A DNA stretch of 14,561 nucleotides from DATKMG01 sp035541995 (lineage in GTDB: Bacteria > Acidobacteriota > Terriglobia > Versatilivoradales > Versatilivoraceae). The stretch spans positions 1 through 14,561 of the forward strand of contig DATKMG010000513.1 in assembly GCA_035541995.1 (NCBI GenBank). The letters run 5' to 3'. Shown piece by piece: positions 1 through 5,768 of the stretch. The notes under the pieces are model-generated. The model ran no database searches, was not told the origin of the DNA, and worked only from the letters and a program-made list of their open reading frames with translations. The translations under genes were made by a program, and so were the position numbers. Numbering within the stretch: position 1 is the first letter of the stretch; every line of letters starts with the position of its first letter.

Positions 1-1
1 G

Positions 2-1309
2 GTAGTGACGATTTTCGGGAAGACCTGGGACCTCCATGTAAAAGTGGCCCTGGGCATTTCGCTCCAGGAAAACCTCAATCTGATCCGGGAATCTGTGGCC
101 TTCTTAAGGTCAAAGGGGAAGGAAGTCGTTTACGACGCCGAGCATTTCTTTGACGGGTTTGAAGCCGATCCGGAATATGCGCTGAAAACTTTGAAAGTCG
201 CCGAGGGTGCTGGCGCCGGTACAATCGTGCTATGCGATACCAACGGGGGCACGCTGACTGAGGACTTGCGCATTCGCTTCCTGGCGGCGGCCGGACAAGT
301 CAAGGTTCCGTTGGGAATCCATACCCACAATGATTGCGAGATGGCTGTGGCCAACTCCATCATCGCCATCCAACACGGCGCCACACACGTCCAGGGGACA
401 ATTAACGGCTATGGCGAACGCTGCGGCAACGCGAACTTGTGTTCCATCATTCCGAATATCGAACTTAAGCTGGGGATGCAATCCATCGGTCGGGAAAAGT
501 TGAAGCATCTCACCGAAGTCTCCCATTATGTCAGTGAAATGGCCAACCTCCATCATCGGCAAGACCTCCCCTTTGTTGGGAAAAGTGCCTTTGCCCACAA
601 AGGGGGCATTCATGTCAGCGCCGTCATGAAGGAAGCCTCCGCCTATGAGCACATCGACCCGACGGTCGTGGGAAACGAGCGCAGGGTCCTGGTTTCAGAG
701 CTCTCCGGAAGAAGTAACGTACTCTACAAAGCGGATGAGCTGGGACTCGAGATAGACAAGTCTTCTCCCGACGCCAAATTAGTAGTCAACAAGCTGAAGG
801 AGATGGAGCACTATGGATATCAGTTTGAAGGGGCTGAAGCCTCCTTTGAAATGCTCTTCAATAAACTGGTCCATCATTACCAGGATTTTTTTGAACTGGA
901 TGGCTTCCGCTTGATTACCGAAAAAAAGGGAACCAATGAGACTATGTCAGAAGCGGTTATCAAGCTTAGAGTAGACGGCAAGGAAGAGCATACTGCAGCT
1001 GAGGGTGTCGGGCCAGTTAGTGCATTGGATCGCGCCCTAAGGAAGTCGTTGACCACTTTTTTCCCCTGCATCAAGGACATCCGGCTTACTGATTACAAGG
1101 TCCGTGTATTGAATGCCAAGGGGGGGACAGACGCCAAGGTGCGGGTCCTGATTGAAACCAGCGATGGCCATGAAACCTGGGGGACGGTGGGTGTATCCGA
1201 GAACCTGATTGAAGCCAGTTGGCTGGCACTGGTGGACAGCATCACCTACAAGCTAAAAAAAGAATACGGCTACAAGCATCGCGAGAGTGAAGTCAAAATC
1301 GCGAAGTAG
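2..1309 (+). CDS. cimA: (R)-citramalate synthase, 5'-truncated by window edge
   Basis: CimA condenses pyruvate with acetyl-CoA to (R)-citramalate, the first step of the threonine-independent route to isoleucine, in the cytoplasm. The frame is open to the left edge, and the GTG at 5 is an internal valine: the sequence begins inside the TIM barrel at the VTIFGK.WDLHV segment typical of CimA. By comparison with about 530-residue relatives, roughly the first 90-100 residues are missing. Visible marks are the EHFFDG strand, the LCDTNGG strand, the metal-binding HTHND motif (nt 320-334), the GYGERCGNANL turn and the VGKSAFAHKGGIHVSA segment, all closer to CimA than to LeuA. The last ~150 residues form the LeuA-type allosteric dimer domain, where isoleucine feedback is expected. 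A LOR/SDH-type gene, leuA and leuB follow on the same strand, supporting a branched-chain amino acid role. Homocitrate synthase is the main alternative and fits less well. Confidence 0.92.
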   Translation, partial: VVTIFGKTWDLHVKVALGISLQENLNLIRESVAFLRSKGKEVVYDAEHFFDGFEADPEYALKTLKVAEGAGAGTIVLCDTNGGTLTEDLRIRFLAAAGQVKVPLGIHTHNDCEMAVANSIIAIQHGATHVQGTINGYGERCGNANLCSIIPNIELKLGMQSIGREKLKHLTEVSHYVSEMANLHHRQDLPFVGKSAFAHKGGIHVSAVMKEASAYEHIDPTVVGNERRVLVSELSGRSNVLYKADELGLEIDKSSPDAKLVVNKLKEMEHYGYQFEGAEASFEMLFNKLVHHYQDFFELDGFRLITEKKGTNETMSEAVIKLRVDGKEEHTAAEGVGPVSALDRALRKSLTTFFPCIKDIRLTDYKVRVLNAKGGTDAKVRVLIETSDGHETWGTVGVSENLIEASWLALVDSITYKLKKEYGYKHRESEVKIAK

Positions 1310-1510
1310 ACCAGCCACAGAGGCATCTAGACACAGAGGAGATTCGACTCTGCCCATGTTGATTTCGCGAATTCAGGTTTTTTGGCCTGTTGAGTATCGA
1401 AAACTCGACTCCTTCCAGCACCGCAGAATCAGCGAAGACAGGGGTACCTGCAGGTTCTTGCCTCCCGATAGATTTGGTATTTTCCAGGCCTCCCGGCCTC
1501 TGCTCAAATC
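1310..1510. other. Intergenic spacer with short direct repeat and hairpin
   Basis: This 201-base gap separates cimA from the LOR/SDH-type gene. CACAGAGG occurs twice with a 16-base period (1316-1323 and 1332-1339). A T6 run lies at 1378-1383, but no convincing GC-rich stem precedes it, so I do not call a terminator. ACCTGCAGGT at 1446-1455 is a perfect 10-base palindrome. AGGCC (1486-1490) and GGCCT (1495-1499) form a 5-bp hairpin with a 4-base loop, placed where a ribosome-binding site for the next gene would be expected. No Shine-Dalgarno sequence or clear sigma-70 promoter is visible. Confidence 0.4.
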
Positions 1511-2737
1511 ATGACCACGCCAAAATTCCAGGAGCCTGTTGAGATCGAGGGACACCTGATCGATTCGGGGATCCTGAAGTATGCTTTCGACAAGATTGTG
1601 GCCCACGAAGGGCAATTCGAGGTCCTCGACTTCCGGATCGGTCGGAACAACCAGGAAACCTCAAAAGTGCGCATGATGGTCAGGGCTCCCTCTCACGAGC
1701 AGTTACAGGAGATCCTGGCTGCGCTGGAAGATTTTGGCGCCATCGTTGACTGGGAGGACTGTCAATTCTTCCAGGCTCCTCGGGATTGTATCCTCCCCGA
1801 TGACTTTTACTCCACCACCAACTTCGATACCTTTGTCAAAATCGAGGGGAAGTGGTTTCCGGTTCAGAATCAAAAAATGGATTCGGTGATTGTCTGGAAC
1901 AATGGGCACGCCTTCACCAAGAAGATCAGTGAGGTCAAAAAGGGAGACCGGGTTGCCGCTGGGCGAAAAGGAATCAGGGTCAAGCCTTTGGAACGAAGTC
2001 GTGAGTATTCGGTCTTTGACTTCATGTCCAATGACCTGACCGCGGAGGTGAACAAAGGCCTCTTAATTGCCGAAATCGCCAAGGCAATCATCCAGGTGAA
2101 AAAGGCTGGAAGTAAGATCGCCCTGGTGGTGGGCCCCGCGGTGATCCATTCGGGAGCCGACCAGTACCTGAAGGAAATTCTGCAGATGGGTTATGTGGAC
2201 CTGGTTCTGACCGGCAACGCCTTTGCAGTGCATGACATCGAAAAGGCTCTATTGAATACCTCCTTGGGGGTGAATCAGAGCACCGGAAAAGCCGTAGAAG
2301 GCGGCCACCGCAACCATCTGTGGGCAATCAACGAAATCAATAAAGCAGGGGGGATCCGGGGGGCGTGCGAATCCGGTGTTTTAAAGTCAGGCATCATGTA
2401 TGAGTGCGAGCGCCAGAACATCAAGTATGTCCTGGCGGGCTCCATCCGTGACGACGGCCCCCTGGTCGACGTCATTACCGACAGCGTCCAGGCTCAGAAG
2501 GCCTATATTGAGGCGCTCGAGGACGTCGCTGTGGTCGTCATGCTGGCTTCGACCCTTCATAGTATTGCTGTCGGGAATCTCCTGAAAAGCAGTGTGAAAA
2601 CTGTTTGCGTGGACATCGACGAGGCTACACCGATGAAACTCAACAACCGGGGTAGTAAGCAGGCAGTCGGAATTGTTACGGACGTGTCATTCTTCCTGAA
2701 TATTCTTGTTCATGAATTGAGAAAATTGCAGCCGTGA
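1511..2737 (+). CDS. LOR/SDH-domain (TIGR00300-type) protein, ornithine cyclodeaminase-like
   Basis: This 408-residue cytoplasmic protein resembles the conserved-domain family named after the lysine-ketoglutarate reductase/saccharopine dehydrogenase enzyme (TIGR00300). As I recall, relatives include archaeal stand-alone proteins and the C-terminal half of the cyanobacterial arginine-catabolic enzymes AgrE/ArgZ, reported as NAD-dependent ornithine cyclodeaminases giving proline. Residues 1-~95 form the small N-terminal LOR/SDH region (EIEGHLIDSGIL, then FRIGRNNQ). Residues ~200-400 form a nucleotide-binding fold with VVGPAVIHSGA (206-215), LTGNAFAVHDIE (233-244), GGHRNHLWAINEI (264-276), GSIRDDGPLVDVITDS (310-325) and STLHSIAVGNLLKS (347-360). 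No signal peptide or membrane span is seen. ATG 1511 is the first usable start after an in-frame stop at 1469, though no Shine-Dalgarno precedes it. The stop sits 11 bases before the leuA ATG, suggesting co-transcription. The family call is fairly secure; the substrate here is not known. Confidence 0.78.
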   Translation: MTTPKFQEPVEIEGHLIDSGILKYAFDKIVAHEGQFEVLDFRIGRNNQETSKVRMMVRAPSHEQLQEILAALEDFGAIVDWEDCQFFQAPRDCILPDDFYSTTNFDTFVKIEGKWFPVQNQKMDSVIVWNNGHAFTKKISEVKKGDRVAAGRKGIRVKPLERSREYSVFDFMSNDLTAEVNKGLLIAEIAKAIIQVKKAGSKIALVVGPAVIHSGADQYLKEILQMGYVDLVLTGNAFAVHDIEKALLNTSLGVNQSTGKAVEGGHRNHLWAINEINKAGGIRGACESGVLKSGIMYECERQNIKYVLAGSIRDDGPLVDVITDSVQAQKAYIEALEDVAVVVMLASTLHSIAVGNLLKSSVKTVCVDIDEATPMKLNNRGSKQAVGIVTDVSFFLNILVHELRKLQP

Positions 2738-2742
2738 AGGAG
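2738..2742 (+). promoter_or_regulatory. Ribosome-binding site deciding the leuA start
   Basis: AGGAG lies 6 bases upstream of ATG 2749. An in-frame GTG at 2734 overlaps the stop of the preceding gene but has no Shine-Dalgarno at usable spacing, so ATG 2749 is preferred. It also places the DTTLRDGEQ motif about 9 residues from the N-terminus, as usual for LeuA. Confidence 0.75.
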
Positions 2743-2748
2743 CAGCAT

Positions 2749-4314
2749 ATGGATAACCGAATCTACATTTTCGATACGACCCTGCGGGATGGTGAACAGT
2801 CTCCCGGAGCGAGCATGAATCTGGATGAGAAGCTCAAAATGGCCCGGCAACTGGAAGCCTTGCGAGTGGATGTGATGGAGGCCGGATTCCCCATCGCCTC
2901 GGATGGAGATTTTGAAGCCGTGCGAGAAGTTGCCAGGGAGATCAAGACGGTGACAGTTGCCGGCCTGGCGCGGGCTACCGAGCTAGACATTCGCCGAGCC
3001 TGGGAAGCCCTTCAGTACGCCAGTCATCCGCGGATCCATACTTTCATCGCAACCTCTGACATTCATCTCAAATACAAGCTGAAACGCACACGAGAAGAGG
3101 TCTTAGAGCAGGCCGCCAAGGCTGTGCGTCTGGCGAAGTCTCTCTGCGACGACGTTGAGTTCTCGGCAGAGGATGCCGGGCGCAGCGACCTGGACTATTT
3201 GTGCCAGGTCGTGGAAGCCGCGATCAATGAGGGAGCGACAACCATTAACATTCCCGACACTGTGGGCTATTGCATTCCAGAAGAATTTGGGAACATCTTC
3301 AAGGTTTTGGGCGAACGGGTTCCGAGCATTGGCAAGGCTAGGCTCAGCTCGCACTGTCACAATGATCTGGGGCTGGCCGTGGCCAATTCCCTGGCGGCTG
3401 TCACGAACGGGGCTCGTCAGGTGGAATGTACCATTAATGGAATCGGCGAACGGGCGGGGAATGCCTCCTTGGAAGAGACCGTCATGGCGTTGCGGGTCCG
3501 CCGCGAGAAACTGGGATTTGTGACGAACATAAACACTGAAGAGATCTACCGGTCAAGTCACCTCCTGTCCAACCTGACGGGGTTAATGGTCCAGGCCAAT
3601 AAGGCTGTTGTCGGGAAGAATGCCTTTGCACATGAAGCGGGCATCCATCAGGACGGAGTCCTCAAACAGGCTTTGACCTATGAAATCATGACCCCCCAGT
3701 CGGTGGGTATTCCCACTAATCACATCGTCTTGGGCAAACACTCCGGGCGTCATGCCTTGTCAAAACGATATGATGATCTGGGGTTCAGCCTGACCAAGGA
3801 GGAATTGGACAGGGCCTACATGTTGTTTACCAAGCTTGCCGACAAGAAAAAGAGTATCTACGATGAGGATCTCCTGGTCATCGTTCACGATGGCATGAAA
3901 ACTATACCGGAACACTACCACATGCTCTATGTCCACGCAGATGGTGGAAACCAGGCAATTGCCTCGGCAACGGTCAAGCTGACGCGGAATGATGATGTGT
4001 TGACAGAGGCAGCCACCGGATCCGGGCCTGTCGATGCGATCTACCGAGCCATTGACCGAATTACCGGCATGCCTGGAAAACTGATCGATTATGCAGTGCA
4101 GGCCGTCGGGGAAGGAAAAGATGCGGTGGCGGAGGTCTTTGTTCATGTGGAATTCGACGGAAAAACATTCAGCGCGAAGGCCGCCAGCTTGGACACCATT
4201 GACGCCACGGCACGAGCTTACTTGAACGCAGTGAACAAGGCGATCTATGCCCGGGAGAGTGTGGAACTGCGCCACCGTACATCGCCAAGTCCGACATCGG
4301 TGACCAGTTCCTGA
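2749..4314 (+). CDS. leuA: 2-isopropylmalate synthase
   Basis: LeuA condenses 2-oxoisovalerate with acetyl-CoA to 2-isopropylmalate, the committed step of leucine synthesis. The 521-residue protein has the usual bacterial length. The TIM barrel (about 1-280) carries DTTLRDGEQSPG at 9-20 (catalytic R13, metal ligand D14), SSHCHNDLG at 200-208 with metal ligands H202 and H204, and GIGERAGNASLEE at 231-243. The linker has VGKNAFAHEAGIHQDGVLK (288-306). The C-terminal LeuA dimer domain (about 390-505) includes ATGSGPVDA (422-430) and is the site of leucine feedback in relatives. The C-terminal tail after residue 508 is rich in Ser, Thr and Pro. It follows the LOR/SDH-type gene by 11 bases and precedes leuB by 325 bases. 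The paralogue cimA lies upstream; the HQDGV motif and the N-terminal DTTLRDGEQSPGAS identify this one as LeuA. Confidence 0.96.
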   Translation: MDNRIYIFDTTLRDGEQSPGASMNLDEKLKMARQLEALRVDVMEAGFPIASDGDFEAVREVAREIKTVTVAGLARATELDIRRAWEALQYASHPRIHTFIATSDIHLKYKLKRTREEVLEQAAKAVRLAKSLCDDVEFSAEDAGRSDLDYLCQVVEAAINEGATTINIPDTVGYCIPEEFGNIFKVLGERVPSIGKARLSSHCHNDLGLAVANSLAAVTNGARQVECTINGIGERAGNASLEETVMALRVRREKLGFVTNINTEEIYRSSHLLSNLTGLMVQANKAVVGKNAFAHEAGIHQDGVLKQALTYEIMTPQSVGIPTNHIVLGKHSGRHALSKRYDDLGFSLTKEELDRAYMLFTKLADKKKSIYDEDLLVIVHDGMKTIPEHYHMLYVHADGGNQAIASATVKLTRNDDVLTEAATGSGPVDAIYRAIDRITGMPGKLIDYAVQAVGEGKDAVAEVFVHVEFDGKTFSAKAASLDTIDATARAYLNAVNKAIYARESVELRHRTSPSPTSVTSS

Positions 4315-4335
4315 GCTGCACTTGGATGTCCTTTA

Positions 4336-4374
4336 GACGGGGTGAGCCTACACGCACTGTGAATTGACCCCGTC
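4336..4374 (+). promoter_or_regulatory. Inverted repeat shortly after leuA
   Basis: GACGGGGT (4336-4343) and ACCCCGTC (4367-4374) are perfect 8-bp complements around a 23-base loop, starting 21 bases after the leuA stop. No T-run follows, so it is not a standard intrinsic terminator. It could protect the leuA 3' end of the mRNA or be chance. Confidence 0.35.
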
Positions 4375-4524
4375 CACGGCGGGTTAACTCTCTTACCAAT
4401 CGAGTCTATATTGCCCGTTGACTCTTGGCTCTCATACTTCACAAGAGCGCCGAATGGCCTTTCCAAGCTCACCACCGCGGATGAAAATTCTGGTCTTGGG
4501 GGGAGTGTGGGAGCCGATCTCCGA

Positions 4525-4571
4525 GCGGCGACGAGTTCGGCCCGGGAGTTCGCCGCGACGGAGCGCGGCGA
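4525..4571 (+). promoter_or_regulatory. Mutually exclusive hairpins upstream of leuB
   Basis: Three arms share one sequence. Arm 1 is GCGGCGA (4525-4531), arm 2 is TCGCCGCG (4550-4557) and arm 3 is CGCGGCGA (4564-4571). Arm 2 can pair with arm 1 (7 bp, 18-base loop) or with arm 3 (8 bp, 6-base loop), but not both. Such switching pairs are the architecture of attenuators and other leader switches. There is no leucine-rich leader peptide, no T-box consensus and no adjoining T-run, so the regulatory reading is an inference. Confidence 0.35.
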
Positions 4572-4639
4572 CCACCTTCAAACTCGCATTTTCATAAAAG
4601 CGGCAAGGAAAATCTATTTTCAAGAGGAGGCGCAGCTTC

Positions 4640-5698
4640 ATGTCGAAGTCTTACCAGATCGCAGTGATTCCAGGAGATGGAACCGGACCTGAAGTGGTTG
4701 CTGAAGGAATGAAGGTCCTTCAGGCCGCATCTCGGAAGTTCGGGTTTAGTTTAGAGTTCCACAACTTTGACTTTGGGGGAGAGCGCTACAAACGAACGGG
4801 GGAGACGCTTCCTGGGGGAGCCATTGAGGAATTAAAGCGATTCCATGCCATTTTCCTGGGAGCGATTGGACACCCGGATGTCAAACCGGGGATATTAGAG
4901 AAAGGAATCCTCTTAAACCTTCGCTTTGCCCTTGACCAGTATATTAATTTGCGACCTGTAAAGCTGTATCAAGGCGTTGAAACTCCACTGAGAGACAAGG
5001 GCCCGAATGAGATCGACTTTGTGGTCGTTCGTGAGAATAGTGAAGGACTGTACGCAGGTGCCGGAGGGATTCTCAAGAAGGGAACAGCCGACGAGGTGGC
5101 GGTACAGGAGTCGATTAACACTCGAAAGGGAGTGGAGCGTTGTTTGCGATTTGCCTTCGAGTATTGCCGTAAGAGAGGCCAAGCCAAGAAGCTGACGTTG
5201 TGTGGAAAGACCAATGTTTTGACCTATGCATTCGACCTGTGGGAAAGGACCTTTTACGAGGTAGCCAAGGAGTATCCCGACATCAAGACTGATTACGCCC
5301 ACGTCGACGCCACCTGCATGTGGATGGTCAAAAACCCGGAGTGGTTCGATGTCATCGTGACCGACAATATGTTCGGCGACATTATCACGGATCTGGGAGC
5401 CATGATTCAGGGTGGGATGGGGATTGCCGCGGGCGGAAACATCAATCCGCAGAGTGTCTCTATGTTTGAGCCGATCGGCGGGTCGGCCCCCAAGTACACA
5501 GGTCTGAATGTCATCAACCCACTGGCTGCCATCATGGCCGGACAAATGATGCTGGAGATTCTCGGAGAGGAGACCGCCGCTTTGGCAGTCGAGAAGTCAG
5601 TACAAAAAGTCGTTGCCGAGAAACTGAAGAGTATGTCGGCAGGGAAAATGGGCTATGGCACTCGAGAAGTTGGCGACCTGGTGGCCAGTCTTGTCTAG
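4640..5698 (+). CDS. leuB: 3-isopropylmalate dehydrogenase, probable NADP-type cofactor site
   Basis: LeuB oxidatively decarboxylates 3-isopropylmalate in leucine synthesis, and its family also handles the methylmalate intermediate of the citramalate route. The 352-residue protein begins after a good Shine-Dalgarno (GAGGAGG, 9-base spacing). Visible family marks are GDGTGPEV (12-19), LLNLRFALDQYINLRP (91-106) with substrate arginines R95 and R105, VVRENSEGLYAG (129-140) with R131 and catalytic Y138, CGKTNVLT (188-195) with catalytic K190, HVDA with D223, and DNMFGDIITDLGA (242-254) with D247 and D251. The overall pattern resembles actinobacterial-type LeuB. The cofactor loop reads GGSAPKYTG (280-288), where NAD-dependent LeuB usually has HGSAPDIAG: the K285-Y286 pair matches Lys344-Tyr345 of E. 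coli NADP isocitrate dehydrogenase. The RENSEGLY segment also recalls homoisocitrate and tartrate dehydrogenases, but the neighbours favour LeuB. Confidence 0.88.
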   Translation: MSKSYQIAVIPGDGTGPEVVAEGMKVLQAASRKFGFSLEFHNFDFGGERYKRTGETLPGGAIEELKRFHAIFLGAIGHPDVKPGILEKGILLNLRFALDQYINLRPVKLYQGVETPLRDKGPNEIDFVVVRENSEGLYAGAGGILKKGTADEVAVQESINTRKGVERCLRFAFEYCRKRGQAKKLTLCGKTNVLTYAFDLWERTFYEVAKEYPDIKTDYAHVDATCMWMVKNPEWFDVIVTDNMFGDIITDLGAMIQGGMGIAAGGNINPQSVSMFEPIGGSAPKYTGLNVINPLAAIMAGQMMLEILGEETAALAVEKSVQKVVAEKLKSMSAGKMGYGTREVGDLVASLV

Positions 5699-5768
5699 TT
5701 GGTCATGCGACGTCCGTAAGCAGTGTCAGCACGAAGGACGGAACAGACTCTATAGCGAGGAACAGTTC

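Larger units (their letters stand above)
4315..4639. other. 325-base leuA-leuB spacer, no gene, several inverted repeats
   Basis: No convincing ORF lies here. A frame from 4411 runs into leuB but has low-complexity composition and no family resemblance. Inverted repeats are described separately at 4336-4374 and 4525-4571. A weak promoter-like pair, TTGCCC at 4411-4416 and CATACT at 4433-4438 with 16 bases between, matches the sigma-70 boxes at only 4 of 6 positions each. GAGGAGG at 4624-4630 is the ribosome-binding site of leuB, 9 bases before its ATG. The spacer is long for a leucine operon and may hold a separate control point for leuB. Confidence 0.5.

Noticed and set aside
1364..1383. Terminator after cimA (TTCGCGAA followed by T6)
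   Set aside because: The palindrome has no loop and only 4 bp per arm, too weak for an intrinsic terminator.
2734..2748. GTG start for leuA overlapping the upstream stop
   Set aside because: It has no Shine-Dalgarno at suitable spacing, whereas AGGAG stands 6 bases before ATG 2749 and that start gives the usual LeuA N-terminus.
4411..4692. 93-codon + frame between leuA and leuB
   Set aside because: It uses a TTG start, has no family resemblance, overlaps the strong leuB ribosome-binding site and start, and crosses the GC-rich hairpins.
4913..5545. 210-codon frame on the - strand
   Set aside because: It is the antisense shadow of leuB, with no motif and no ribosome-binding site.
5655..5768. 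38-codon N-terminal extension of the glucosaminidase
   Set aside because: It lies in leuB coding sequence and would bury the signal peptide that begins at 5769.
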